A DNA stretch of 64,000 bases, taken from positions 1 to 64,000 of the forward strand of contig CANGNS010000003.1 in the NCBI GenBank assembly GCA_947455465.1, in the 5' to 3' direction. Position numbers and translations under genes: made by a program. Of the stretch, positions 28,622-37,405 are shown in pieces. This DNA is from Comamonadaceae bacterium (GTDB taxonomy: Bacteria; Pseudomonadota; Gammaproteobacteria; Burkholderiales; Burkholderiaceae_C). Numbering within the stretch: position 1 is the first letter of the stretch; each line of letters opens with the position of its first letter. Below the pieces are notes generated by a model. It did not search any database. It had not been told where the DNA came from and saw only the letters and a list, made by a program, of their open reading frames with translations.

Positions 28622-28782
28622 TGTCATAATTCCACCGTTCATGTAGCCCACACCCTTGGGCGCCGATGCAACGGTGTTGAACCCCCAGGTGCTAATTACC
28701 CCCGCGCACCGGTCAACACTCCCCCTCCCCTGTTCCTTTTGCTATCCGAATTTTCGGCACCATCCCCTACGGGAAACACTCC
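28622..28782 (+). promoter_or_regulatory. Promoter and C-rich leader of rho
   Basis: TGTCATAAT at 28622-28630 resembles an extended -10, which would give a leader of about 145 nt. From about 28685 to 28776 the leader is strikingly rich in C and poor in G (ACCCCCAGG, TACCCCCG, CTCCCCCTCCCCTG), the composition of Rho-utilisation sites. E. coli rho is autoregulated by Rho acting in its leader; the same is inferred here. The promoter -35 is not clear. Confidence 0.5.
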
Positions 28783-30045
28783 ATGCACTTAAACGAACTC
28801 AAGGCACTGCACGTGTCAGAAGTCCTCAAACAAGCCGAAGAGCTTGAAATCGAAAACACCGGCCGCATGCGCAAACAAGAGCTGATGTTTGCCATCATCA
28901 AAAAGCGGGCCCGCACCGGCGAACAAATCATTGCCGATGGCGTGCTGGAAATCCTCCCCGACGGCTTTGGCTTTTTGCGCAGCCCCGATACCAGCTACAC
29001 CGCCAGCACCGACGATATCTACATCAGCCCCAGCCAGGTGCGCCGCTTTAACCTGCACACCGGCGACATGATCGAAGGCGAAGTACGCACACCCAAAGAC
29101 GGCGAACGCTACTTTGCGCTGAACAAGCTTGATAAGGTCAACGGCGGATCGCCCGAGAGCAACAAGCACAAAGTCATGTTCGAGAACTTGACACCGCTGT
29201 TCCCCAAAGTGCAAATGCGCCTGGAGCAGGACAACAAGAGCGACGAGAACATTACCGGACGCATCATCGACATCATCGCCCCCATCGGCAAAGGCCAACG
29301 TGCCCTGCTGGTAGCGCCTCCCAAGAGCGGTAAAACGGTGATGATGCAGCACATTGCCCACGCGATTTCCGCTAACTACCCCGACAGCCACATGATGGTG
29401 CTCCTCGTCGACGAGCGGCCCGAAGAGGTCACCGAGATGCAGCGCACCGTCAAGGGCGAAGTGATTGCCTCGACCTTCGACGAACCCGCTTCGCGTCACG
29501 TGCATGTCGCCGAAATGGTCATTGAACGCGCCAAACGCCTGGTCGAACTCAAAAAAGACGTGGTGATTTTGCTGGACTCGATTACCCGCTTAGCCCGCGC
29601 ATACAACAACGTGGTGCCCTCCAGCGGCAAAGTGCTGACTGGCGGCGTGGACTCCAACGCTTTGCAGCGGCCCAAGCGCTTTTTAGGCGCGGCGCGCAAT
29701 GTGGAAGAAGGCGGTTCGCTGACCATCATCGCCACCGCGCTGGTCGATACCGGCAGCCGCATGGACGAGGTGATTTTTGAGGAATTCAAAGGCACCGGCA
29801 ATTCCGAAATCCATTTGGACCGCCGCCTCTACGAAAAGCGTGTTTTCCCGTCCATCCAGCTCAACCGCAGCGGAACGCGCCGCGAAGAGCTGTTGCTGGC
29901 GCCCGAAATCCTGCAAAAAACCCGCATCCTGCGCCAGTTTTTGTACAACATGGACGAGATCGAATCCATGGAAATGGTGCTCAAGCAAATGCGCGCCACC
30001 AAGAACAACAGCGAATTCTTCGAAATGATGCGTCGCGGCGGCTAA
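28783..30045 (+). CDS. rho: Transcription termination factor Rho
   Basis: Hexameric RNA-dependent ATPase that ends transcription at C-rich unstructured RNA. The 420-residue protein has the N-terminal helical Rho_N domain ([16 protein letters not shown]), the RNA-binding cold-shock-like domain ([16 protein letters not shown], about 53-67), Walker A APPKSGKT at 178-185, Walker [17 protein letters not shown], and the Q/R loops of the secondary RNA site. There is no Arg-rich or Asn-rich insertion. The 3' end overlaps the next gene on the opposite strand by 4 bp. Confidence 0.98.
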   Translation: MHLNELKALHVSEVLKQAEELEIENTGRMRKQELMFAIIKKRARTGEQIIADGVLEILPDGFGFLRSPDTSYTASTDDIYISPSQVRRFNLHTGDMIEGEVRTPKDGERYFALNKLDKVNGGSPESNKHKVMFENLTPLFPKVQMRLEQDNKSDENITGRIIDIIAPIGKGQRALLVAPPKSGKTVMMQHIAHAISANYPDSHMMVLLVDERPEEVTEMQRTVKGEVIASTFDEPASRHVHVAEMVIERAKRLVELKKDVVILLDSITRLARAYNNVVPSSGKVLTGGVDSNALQRPKRFLGAARNVEEGGSLTIIATALVDTGSRMDEVIFEEFKGTGNSEIHLDRRLYEKRVFPSIQLNRSGTRREELLLAPEILQKTRILRQFLYNMDEIESMEMVLKQMRATKNNSEFFEMMRRGG

Positions 30046-30353
30046 ACCGGTTGGCCGGGCGGCTCGTCCGCCAGCAAGGCCTGCAAATTGCTGCGTACCT
30101 GCGCCTCGATGCGCGACTGAAACTGGCCAAGCAAAAAACCCAGCGTGGCCTCGAGCACAAACTGCGTGGCACTCACGCGCAGCTGGCCCTGTACACCGCT
30201 GCGGCTAAAGCTGATCACATCCTCGTGCGCACCACTTTGGAGCGCGCAAGTCATATTCCAATCGCTGTGGGCCTGTTGCATCCACGCCGCCGCGATAGTG
30301 CGTGCCCGCACCAGGCCCAGGCTGTGGGCTTGTTCTATATGTATTTGTGCCAT
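30042..30353 (-). CDS. Polyhydroxyalkanoic acid system family protein
   Basis: Small 103-residue protein of the PHA_gran_rgn type: [22 protein letters not shown], then [21 protein letters not shown] and [29 protein letters not shown], matching the family pattern. Members are found near polyhydroxyalkanoate granule genes in several proteobacteria, but no synthase or phasin is present in this window, and the biochemical role is not defined. It converges on rho with a 4-bp overlap of the two ends. Confidence 0.75.
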   Translation of the reverse strand: MAQIHIEQAHSLGLVRARTIAAAWMQQAHSDWNMTCALQSGAHEDVISFSRSGVQGQLRVSATQFVLEATLGFLLGQFQSRIEAQVRSNLQALLADEPPGQPV

Positions 30354-30435
30354 GGTCTCATTCTAGGGACGGGGGCGACACCCTGCCCGCAGTGCCGCGC
30401 TGATAATCGGCGCTCCATCCATCGCAAGACCCACC

Positions 30436-31887
30436 ATGCAACCCGACCCAGCGCTGCCAACACCCCACACCGCCATCGTCGTGGGCGCAGGCTTTGCCGG
30501 GCTGGGTGCGGCTATCGCGTTGCGCAAGGCAGGTATTGACTTTGTGGTGTTGGAAAAAGCCGCTGAAGTGGGTGGCGTCTGGCGCGACAACACCTACCCC
30601 GATTGCGCTTGCGATATCCCTTCGGCGTTTTACTCCTATTCCTTCGCACCCAACCCGCATTGGAGTCGCATGTTCGCCGGCCAGGCGGAAATCAAGGCCT
30701 ATAGCGCCCGCACTGCCGCGCAATTCGGCCTCATGGCACATCTGAAGTTGCATTGCGAAATGCATACTGCCCAATGGGACGAGGCGGCGCAGTTGTGGTT
30801 GCTACAAACCTCGCAAGGCCTGATGCGCGCACGCTTTGTCGTCATGGCCTGCGGACCCATGCATGTGCCGGTAACGCCCAAGGTGCCGGGCTTGGATACC
30901 TTTCAAGGACAAAGCTTTCACTCAGCGCGCTGGCGCCACGACATCGAGCTGCAAGGCAAGCGGGTGGCAGTCATTGGTTCGGGCGCCTCGGCCATTCAGT
31001 TTGTACCCGCCATTGCGCCCCAGGCGGCGCAGCTCACGCTGTTTCAGCGCACAGCGCCCTGGGTTTTGCCCAAGATGGATGTCAAAATTTCAGCCGCCTG
31101 GCAAGCGCGCTTTGCACGTTTTCCATGGCTGCAAAGCCTGCTGCGCACGGCGCTGTATTGGCAGTTTGAGGCGCTCAATTTCAGCCTGAAGTTTCCACGT
31201 GCCATAGCCCGCTTACAGAAATCAGGGCTGCGTAACATTGCCCGGGGCATTGCCGATCCGGACTTGCGGCGCAAAGTGACCCCGAATTTTTCACTGGGCT
31301 GCAAGCGGATTTTGCAGTCCAACAGCTGGTACAAGACCCTGAGCCAAGCCCATGTCAATGTGGCCGGCGGTCTTTCGCACATCCAAGGCAACACCCTGTT
31401 TTCCAGCGACGGCCAGGCCTGCGAGGCCGACGTGATCATCTGGGGCACCGGTTTTGAGGTGGCCGAGCCGCCCGTTGCGCAGCAGATTTACGGTCTCTCT
31501 GGCCAGCCGCTGGCGAGCCTATGGAAGGGCTCGGCCAGCGCCTACCTAGGCACGATGCTGGAAGATTGCCCTAATTTGTTCATGATGTGTGGGCCGAATT
31601 TGTATGCCTTTTCATCGGCGTTCGTGATGATCGAGGCGCAGCTGCGCTTTATCGTATCAGCCATCCGAAAAGTACAGAAAAGTAATCTGGCAAGCATCCG
31701 TGTAGCGCACGCCGTCCACCAAAATTACAACCTTGCGCTGCAATCTGCCCTGAAAAACACCGTCTGGAACAGTGGCTGCCGCAGTTACTTTCTAGACCGC
31801 AATGGCAATAACAGCACCAATTGGCCCTGGACGACTTGGTATATGCGCTGGCGGCTGGCCCGAGTTCGGGGCTTGGAGACCCAATAA
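30436..31887 (+). CDS. Flavin-binding monooxygenase, Baeyer-Villiger type
   Basis: Class B flavoprotein monooxygenase of 483 residues. FAD motif GAGFAG is at 17-22, the NADPH motif GSGASA at 181-186, and between them lies the Baeyer-Villiger fingerprint FxGxxxHxxxW at 156-166 (Phe156, Gly158, His162, Trp166). Such enzymes insert oxygen next to a ketone, or oxidise N or S; the substrate here is unknown. The gene stands alone between the granule-type gene and tRNA-Pro, and its last third is visibly less GC-rich than its neighbours, so horizontal gain is possible. Confidence 0.85.
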   Translation: MQPDPALPTPHTAIVVGAGFAGLGAAIALRKAGIDFVVLEKAAEVGGVWRDNTYPDCACDIPSAFYSYSFAPNPHWSRMFAGQAEIKAYSARTAAQFGLMAHLKLHCEMHTAQWDEAAQLWLLQTSQGLMRARFVVMACGPMHVPVTPKVPGLDTFQGQSFHSARWRHDIELQGKRVAVIGSGASAIQFVPAIAPQAAQLTLFQRTAPWVLPKMDVKISAAWQARFARFPWLQSLLRTALYWQFEALNFSLKFPRAIARLQKSGLRNIARGIADPDLRRKVTPNFSLGCKRILQSNSWYKTLSQAHVNVAGGLSHIQGNTLFSSDGQACEADVIIWGTGFEVAEPPVAQQIYGLSGQPLASLWKGSASAYLGTMLEDCPNLFMMCGPNLYAFSSAFVMIEAQLRFIVSAIRKVQKSNLASIRVAHAVHQNYNLALQSALKNTVWNSGCRSYFLDRNGNNSTNWPWTTWYMRWRLARVRGLETQ

Positions 31888-31926
31888 CAAAAGGCCTTTA
31901 AGAATCACTTCTTAAAGGCCTTCGTC
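31887..31926. terminator. Bidirectional terminator between the monooxygenase and tRNA-Pro
   Basis: A perfect 14-bp stem (AAGGCCTTTAAGAA at 31891-31904 and its complement at 31909-31922) with a TCAC loop. On the minus strand it is followed by TTTTGTTATT and so ends the tRNA-Pro transcript. On the plus strand it lies 4 bases past the monooxygenase stop. Confidence 0.85.
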
Positions 31927-31933
31927 ACAATAA

Positions 31934-32010
31934 TGGTCGGTGTGAAAGGATTCGAACCTTCGACCCCTTGCACCCCATGCAAGTGCGCTACCAGGCTGCG
32001 CCACACACCG
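31934..32010 (-). tRNA. tRNA-Pro (anticodon GGG)
   Basis: A 77-nt tRNA with acceptor stem CGGTGTG/CACACCG, D arm with GGTAGCGC, anticodon stem CTTGC/GCAAG around the loop ATGGGGT (anticodon GGG, reading CCC and CCU), T arm with GGTTCGAATCC, discriminator A and encoded CCA at 31934-31936. It follows the pheST-ihfA-merR genes on the same strand, a common Burkholderiales arrangement. Confidence 0.97.
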
Positions 32011-32052
32011 ATCGAGCCTGCGATTATAGCCCGCAGAGACTTGTTGCTTTGC

Positions 32053-32490
32053 TCAATTAAGCAGCAGCAAGGTACGGATTTCCTGCAATTCAGCGCGCAA
32101 TTGGGCCACCTGTTGCGCCCGCATGGCGATGTCACTGGGAACGGTGATTTCAGGCTCGGCGCTGGCCAGGTCTACATCCGCACCGATGTCGTCGTCAGGC
32201 AGGCCACTGGAACGCCGCTTTTCGCGCTCGGCTTCCAAAATTTCTTGCATCTTGTTGCGCGCACCGCTGATGGTGAAGCCTTGCTCGTACAGCAAATCGC
32301 GGATTTTGCGGATCATCAGCACTTCGTGGTGCTGGTAGTAGCGCCGGTTTCCGCGCCGCTTCATCGGGCGCAGCTGGGTGAACTCTTGCTCCCAATAGCG
32401 CAGAACATGGGGTTTGACGCCGCACAAATCCCCCACCTCACCGATGGTGAAATACCGCTTAGCGGGAATAGAAGGGAGGGTGTTCTCCAT
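32053..32490 (-). CDS. MerR-family transcriptional regulator
   Basis: A 145-residue regulator with a typical MerR winged helix at the N-terminus: RYFTIGEVGDLCGVKPHVLRYWEQEFTQL, then RRGNRRYYQHHEVLMIRKIRDLL. After the dimerising coiled coil there is no metal-binding Cys cluster, only an acidic and Gln/Leu-rich tail. It belongs to the branch conserved beside ihfA in gammaproteobacteria and betaproteobacteria, whose targets are poorly known. ATG at 32488-32490 is preferred over TTG three codons upstream; neither has a clear ribosome-binding site. Confidence 0.85.
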   Translation of the reverse strand: MENTLPSIPAKRYFTIGEVGDLCGVKPHVLRYWEQEFTQLRPMKRRGNRRYYQHHEVLMIRKIRDLLYEQGFTISGARNKMQEILEAEREKRRSSGLPDDDIGADVDLASAEPEITVPSDIAMRAQQVAQLRAELQEIRTLLLLN

Positions 32491-32607
32491 GAAAATCAAT
32501 GCGGTAGAGGGAAAATTGGAGAGATTACTCTAAGTTTGAAAACTAGGCAATCGGGAAATGCATATCCCAAGGGCAGTGCTGGCGCCGCCTTGGGTTGGCC
32601 CTCGGCC

Positions 32608-32934
32608 TCAGGGCTTGGCAGCCGGCGCCTGGATATGGTCTTTGAGCTTGTGGCTGGCGTGGAAAGTCACCACCCGGCGCGCCTCGATGGCGATGGCCTC
32701 GCCGGTGCGCGGGTTGCGCCCCGGGCGCGGCGCCTTGGTACGGATCTGAAAATTACCAAAGCCGGAGATTTTGACGTCCGTACCGTCCACCAGGCGTGCC
32801 GAAATCAGGTCGAAAAAAGCATCCACCATATCCTTGGATTCGCGCTTGTTCAGGCCCAGCTGGTCAAACAGCATGTCGGCCAGGTGGGCTTTGGTGACGG
32901 CGGCTGTTTCAAGGCTATCGACGGAGATTTGCAT
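32608..32934 (-). CDS. ihfA: Integration host factor subunit alpha
   Basis: Partner of IhfB in the DNA-bending IHF heterodimer. The 108-residue sequence contains VTKAHLADMLFDQLGLNKRESKDMVD and the arm GRNPRTGEAIAIEARRVVTFHASHKLK. It is placed 53 bp after pheT, the position of ihfA (himA) in proteobacteria, which separates it from the beta subunit at 12619. Confidence 0.96.
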   Translation of the reverse strand: MQISVDSLETAAVTKAHLADMLFDQLGLNKRESKDMVDAFFDLISARLVDGTDVKISGFGNFQIRTKAPRPGRNPRTGEAIAIEARRVVTFHASHKLKDHIQAPAAKP

Positions 32935-32987
32935 AATTTTCTCGGATACTTTTATCAGGGCAATGTGGGGCGCGCTTCAAACGCTTT

Positions 32988-35417
32988 TCAGGCCCGCTGC
33001 CGGGCGCCGACTTGGGCGATGAGTTGGGCCAGCACGGCGGCAACAGTAGTTTCAATTTGCTCTTCCGTCAAGGTCGCTTGCCTGCTTCCCAAGGTGAGGC
33101 GCAGGGCCACGCTGTGCGTGCCAGACTCTAAGGAAGCGGCGGCCTGGGCCGTTGGGCGGTAAATATCGAACACCTTGGCCTCTTGCAGCAGCCCCTGCGT
33201 GGGGGCGGCCTCCATCGCGGCCAGGATGTCCTGGTGCTTGACGGTATCGGCCACCACAATGGCCAGGTCGCGCTGCACCGAAGGAAAGCGGGCGACGGGC
33301 GTGTAGGTGGGCAAGGCGGTGGTGAGCAGCGCCTCCAGCTCCAACTCAAAAACCACCGGCGCCTGCGTGAGCCCATAGGACTGCACCCAGCGCGGGTGCA
33401 GCTCTCCCACATGGCCGACGACCTTGCCACCTAGCAGCACCTGCGCACTGCGGCCGGGGTGCATCGCGGGGTGCTGGGCGGCTTCAAAACGGGGTTTGTG
33501 CGGGGCGAACAAGGCCTCTACATCGCCTTTGACGTCGTAAAAGTCCACGCCTGCTTCTTTGCGACCCCATTGCAGCGCGTCAGCAGCGCCCCAGGCCAGG
33601 CCGGCCACATGCAGGGGTTGGTGAAAGCCTTCCACAGTCGCAGCGCTGTCTTTGACGGATGCGTCGCGGAAAAACACGCGGCCCAGCTCGAACACGCGCA
33701 CCCGCGCAGCCTTGCGATCCTGGTTGAACTTGAGCACCTGCACCAAAGAGCCGATCAGCGAGGAGCGCATAACGCCCATCTGGCTGGCGATGGGGTTGAG
33801 CAGGCGCACCGGGTCAGGGTTACCGGCCAGCTCGTTTTCCCAACGCACGTCGACAAAGCTGAAGTTGATCGTCTCTTGGTAGGCCAGCGCAGCCAGTTGG
33901 CGGCGTACGGCAAATGGGCTGCGCCGGGACTCAGAGGGCACTTTGGCAAATATGGGCGCGCGCGGGGGGGTGTCGGGCAGATGGTCAAAGCCGATCATGC
34001 GCGCAACTTCTTCGATCAAGTCCTCTTCGATATGCATATCAAAGCGATAGGCTGGTGGTGTCACGGTGAGTACACCGGGCGCCTCGGTCAACGGCAGACC
34101 CAAGCGCTGGAGCGCACGCACACAGTCGGCCTGGGTGAGCGGCATGCCAATCACTTTGGCGGCACGCGCCACACGCAAAACCACAGGCTTGGCCTGCGGC
34201 AGGGCAACGGTTTGGTCGTCGACCGGGCCACAGGTCGTGGCGGGCGTGCCGCAAATCTCAAGAATCAAGCCGGTGATGCGTTCGATGTGCGCGACGGTCT
34301 GGCTGGGGTCAACGCCCCGCTCAAACCGGTGCCCGGCGTCGGTGGAAAAATTGAAGCGGCGCGAGCGGCCAGCAATCGCGCTGGGCCACCAAAACGCTGC
34401 CTCTACGTAAACGCTGTGCGTGCTGTCGGACACCGCACTGGCCGCGCCACCCATGATGCCAGCCAGCGATTCAAGCTGCGCATCATCAGCGATGACACCG
34501 ACTTTGTCGTCCACTTCGGCGGTATTGCCATTGAGCAATTCGAGCTTTTCGCCCGCCCTGCCCCAGCGCACCGTCAGACCACCGGCGATTTTCTCGAGAT
34601 CAAAAATATGGGTCGGCTGGCCAGACTCGAACATCACGTAATTAGAGATATCCACCAAGGCGCTCACACTGCGCTGGCCGCAACGGGCCAGGCGGTCGAC
34701 CATCCAAGCCGGCGTTTTGGCTTGCGTGTTGAGTTGGCGAATCACGCGGCCAGAGAAACGGCCGCATAAATCGGGCGCTTGCACTTTGACCGGCACAACC
34801 TCGCTGTTGCCCGGCGCCACCGCCGGTGCCGCCAAAGCTTGCAGAGGCGCGCCCGTCAACGCCGCGACTTCCCGCGCCACGCCGTACACGCTCAGGCAGT
34901 GCGCCAAATTGGGCGTGAGCTTGAGGGTGAACAGCGTATCGTCCAAGTCCAGATGCGCCCGGATGTCTTGGCCTAAGGGCGCGTCCAGCGACAACTCGAG
35001 CAGGCCGCCGTGGTCGTCGGCCAGTTGTAATTCTTTGGCAGAGCACAGCATGCCCTGGCTCTCGACACCGCGCAGTTTGCCCACCTTGATGGTCCAGCCT
35101 TGGCCATCCTCGCCGGGCGGTAACTGCGCGCCCACGGTGGCGCAAGGCACTTTGATACCCACGCGGGCATTGGGTGCGCCGCAGACGATGTCCAGCAAGG
35201 TGCCCGAGCCAATATCCACTTTGCACACGCGCAGACGGTCCGCGTTAGGGTGTTGCACCGCCTCGCGGATTTCTCCGACCACCACGCCGCTAAACGGTGG
35301 CGCCACCGGGCGCAACTCTTCGACCTCTAGGCCGGCCATCGTCAGCGTATGGGCGAGCTCTTGGGTGGACAGGGGCGGATTGCAAAAGCTGCGCAGCCAG
35401 GATTCAGGAAATTGCAT
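32988..35417 (-). CDS. pheT: Phenylalanyl-tRNA synthetase beta subunit
   Basis: Large subunit of the alpha2-beta2 enzyme charging tRNA-Phe. The 809 residues have the family order: N-terminal MQFPESWLRSF, tRNA-binding EMAP-like domain (VVVGEIREAVQHPNADRLRVCKVDIG), B3/B4 editing region, B5 domain and the C-terminal ferredoxin-fold anticodon-binding domain (ARFPSVQRDLAIVVADTV). pheS ends 6 bp upstream. Confidence 0.97.
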   Translation of the reverse strand: MQFPESWLRSFCNPPLSTQELAHTLTMAGLEVEELRPVAPPFSGVVVGEIREAVQHPNADRLRVCKVDIGSGTLLDIVCGAPNARVGIKVPCATVGAQLPPGEDGQGWTIKVGKLRGVESQGMLCSAKELQLADDHGGLLELSLDAPLGQDIRAHLDLDDTLFTLKLTPNLAHCLSVYGVAREVAALTGAPLQALAAPAVAPGNSEVVPVKVQAPDLCGRFSGRVIRQLNTQAKTPAWMVDRLARCGQRSVSALVDISNYVMFESGQPTHIFDLEKIAGGLTVRWGRAGEKLELLNGNTAEVDDKVGVIADDAQLESLAGIMGGAASAVSDSTHSVYVEAAFWWPSAIAGRSRRFNFSTDAGHRFERGVDPSQTVAHIERITGLILEICGTPATTCGPVDDQTVALPQAKPVVLRVARAAKVIGMPLTQADCVRALQRLGLPLTEAPGVLTVTPPAYRFDMHIEEDLIEEVARMIGFDHLPDTPPRAPIFAKVPSESRRSPFAVRRQLAALAYQETINFSFVDVRWENELAGNPDPVRLLNPIASQMGVMRSSLIGSLVQVLKFNQDRKAARVRVFELGRVFFRDASVKDSAATVEGFHQPLHVAGLAWGAADALQWGRKEAGVDFYDVKGDVEALFAPHKPRFEAAQHPAMHPGRSAQVLLGGKVVGHVGELHPRWVQSYGLTQAPVVFELELEALLTTALPTYTPVARFPSVQRDLAIVVADTVKHQDILAAMEAAPTQGLLQEAKVFDIYRPTAQAAASLESGTHSVALRLTLGSRQATLTEEQIETTVAAVLAQLIAQVGARQRA

Positions 35418-35423
35418 ATCAGT

Positions 35424-36497
35424 TCAGGCAAATTGGGACAGAAAGCGGATATCGCCTTCGAAAAATACGCGCAAATCGCTCACGCCGTAGCGCAGCATCG
35501 CCAAGCGGTCGATGCCCGAACCAAAGGCAAAGCCGATGTAGCGCTCGGGGTCCAGCCCCATGTTGCGAATCACCTGCGGATGCACCTGGCCCGAGCCGGA
35601 GACCTCCAGCCATTTGCCCTGCAAGGGGCCGGACTCGAACATGATGTCGATCTCGGCGCTGGGCTCGGTAAACGGAAAGTAGCTCGGCCGAAAGCGCAGT
35701 TGCAGCGCATCGGTTTCAAAAAACTGGGTAATAAAGCTCAGGTACACCGACTTGAGGTCTTTAAAGCTGATGTCCTCGCCCACCCACAGCCCCTCGACCT
35801 GGTGGAACATCGGCGAGTGCGTGGCGTCGCTGTCCACGCGAAAGGTGCGGCCGGGCGCAATCACCCGGATCTCGGGCATATCGCCGCTGTAAAAGCGGCC
35901 GGCGGCGACGTCAAAATCACCACCATGCTTGCGCACATGCGCTTGCGCATAGCGAATTTGCATCGGGCTGGTGTGGGGGCGCAGGTTGTAATAGACGCCG
36001 TCAGCGCCTTTGGTGTCCACGTAAAACGTGTCTTGCATGGAGCGCGCCGGGTGGTTGGGCGGGTTGTTCAGCGAGGTAAAGCTGAACCAATCGCTCTCAA
36101 TCTCCGGGCCGTCAGCCACGTCAAAACCCATGGAGGCAAAAATCCGCTCGATGCGCTCTTGCGCCAAAGACACGGGGTGCAAACTGCCCTGCCCGCGCGC
36201 GCGGCCTGGCAAAGTCACGTCCAAAGCCTGCGCTTGCAATTGGGCCTGTAACTGCGCGTCGGCCAGCGCTTGGCGACGTTCGGTCAGGGCGGCTTCGATA
36301 TCTTGCTTGGCCAGGTTGATGGAGGCGCCGAGCGTCTTTTTCTCATCGACGCTGAGCGCGGCCATGCCCTTCATCAACTCGGTGATGCGGCCGGACTTGC
36401 CCAGGAACTGCGCCTTGGCGTTTTCCAAATCGGCAGGCGTCGGGGCTGCTGAAAATGCAGCGCGGGCGGCCTCAACAATGCTTGCAAGTTCGGTCAT
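35424..36497 (-). CDS. pheS: Phenylalanyl-tRNA synthetase alpha subunit
   Basis: Catalytic subunit of 357 residues. It has an N-terminal coiled coil (about 1-90), class II motif 2 ([21 protein letters not shown] region, here [14 protein letters not shown]) and motif 3 ([17 protein letters not shown]). A terminator-like hairpin stands between rplT and pheS, 24 bp upstream of the ATG, so the pair may be transcribed both by read-through and from a local promoter. Confidence 0.97.
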   Translation of the reverse strand: MTELASIVEAARAAFSAAPTPADLENAKAQFLGKSGRITELMKGMAALSVDEKKTLGASINLAKQDIEAALTERRQALADAQLQAQLQAQALDVTLPGRARGQGSLHPVSLAQERIERIFASMGFDVADGPEIESDWFSFTSLNNPPNHPARSMQDTFYVDTKGADGVYYNLRPHTSPMQIRYAQAHVRKHGGDFDVAAGRFYSGDMPEIRVIAPGRTFRVDSDATHSPMFHQVEGLWVGEDISFKDLKSVYLSFITQFFETDALQLRFRPSYFPFTEPSAEIDIMFESGPLQGKWLEVSGSGQVHPQVIRNMGLDPERYIGFAFGSGIDRLAMLRYGVSDLRVFFEGDIRFLSQFA

Positions 36498-36520
36498 GGC
36501 AATAGGGTTTTGGTTTCAAT

Positions 36521-36556
36521 AAAAAATGGGCTAGTGCTTTTGCAAGCGCTAGCCCA
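36521..36556 (-). terminator. Terminator or attenuator between rplT and pheS
   Basis: On the minus strand GGGCTAGCGCTT and AAGCACTAGCCC pair (one C-A mismatch) around a GCAA loop, followed by ATTTTTT. It lies just upstream of pheS, where E. coli has the pheST attenuator. A 15-codon open frame (36549-36596) ends inside its 5' arm but holds only one Phe codon. Confidence 0.75.
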
Positions 36557-36610
36557 GATTGGCAGGGAAAGCGGCCCTCGCCCCACTACAGGGCATGGCC
36601 GCTCAAGCCC

Positions 36611-36973
36611 TTACGCAGCGGCGAGCTTGGCCTTGACCTGCTCCACGATGCTAGCAAAAGCTGCCATATCGTGCACTGCAATGTCCGACAGCACTTTGCG
36701 GTCGATTTCGATCTGCGCTTTTTTCAGACCGTTGGCAAACTGGCTGTAGGTCAGGCCGCATTGACGCGCTGCCGCGTTGATACGGGCAATCCACAATTGG
36801 CGGAACACGCGCTTTTTGGTGCGGCGGTCACGGTAGGCATATTGCCCAGCCTTCATTACCGCTTCTTTGGCGACGCGGAAAACATTACCGCGGCGACCGC
36901 GGAAACCTTTGGCAAGGGCGAGAACTTTTTTGTGGCGGGCGCGAGCCGTTACACCACGTTTGACGCGAGGCAT
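36611..36973 (-). CDS. rplT: 50S ribosomal protein L20
   Basis: Assembly protein of the large subunit, 120 residues, starting [35 protein letters not shown] with the basic N-terminal extension and a compact C-terminal domain. In E. coli L20 represses its own operon by binding the message upstream of rpmI; whether the 203-nt infC-rpmI gap here does so is not clear. It lies 25 bp after rpmI. Confidence 0.97.
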   Translation of the reverse strand: MPRVKRGVTARARHKKVLALAKGFRGRRGNVFRVAKEAVMKAGQYAYRDRRTKKRVFRQLWIARINAAARQCGLTYSQFANGLKKAQIEIDRKVLSDIAVHDMAAFASIVEQVKAKLAAA

Positions 36974-36998
36974 GGTATTACTCCTTGTTCGTCGTTAA

Positions 36999-37202
36999 TT
37001 AAATACCACGGCCGGGAAGCATCTGCGCCATGTGACCCATATTGGTCTCATGAACAGCTGCCGAACCGCGCAGGTGGCGTTTATTTTTGGTGGTCTTCTT
37101 GGTCAAGATGTGACGTTTGAAGGCTTGGCCGCGTTTAACGGTTCCACCGGGACGGACGCGGAAGCGTTTTTTCGCCGCGCTCTTGGTCTTCATTTTGGGC
37201 AT
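36999..37202 (-). CDS. rpmI: 50S ribosomal protein L35
   Basis: Small basic protein of 67 residues ([20 protein letters not shown]) of the large subunit. The ATG at 37200-37202 is chosen over one two codons upstream because it matches the L35 N-terminus and has GAAGGAG 7 bases before it. Confidence 0.97.
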   Translation of the reverse strand: MPKMKTKSAAKKRFRVRPGGTVKRGQAFKRHILTKKTTKNKRHLRGSAAVHETNMGHMAQMLPGRGI

Positions 37203-37238
37203 TTGCATGCTCCTTCTTCAATTGTGCTCGTGAGGCGT

Positions 37239-37255
37239 ACGGAAAACTTTTCCGT
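37239..37255. repeat. Perfect 17-bp palindrome upstream of rpmI
   Basis: ACGGAAAACTTTTCCGT is a perfect dyad in the 203-bp gap between infC and rpmI, 37 bp upstream of the rpmI start. It has only a single-base spacer, so it suits a protein operator more than an RNA hairpin. No function is known. Confidence 0.6.
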
Positions 37256-37405
37256 CCTTGTTGGCCCCGAGCCACTTATAGGTAGCAGACTGACAGCGCA
37301 TTGCTGCACCGCCTTTCTGCTAACCCGATGCGAGGGACGAGCCCTTTCGCAAACTTTGGCAAATTGCTTTGCCTGGCCATTGCGCAAGCGCAACAGCTGA
37401 TAAAC

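Noticed and set aside
36549..36596. 15-codon ORF as a pheST leader peptide
   Set aside because: Only one Phe codon and no good ribosome-binding site; not listed as a gene, though its terminator is reported.
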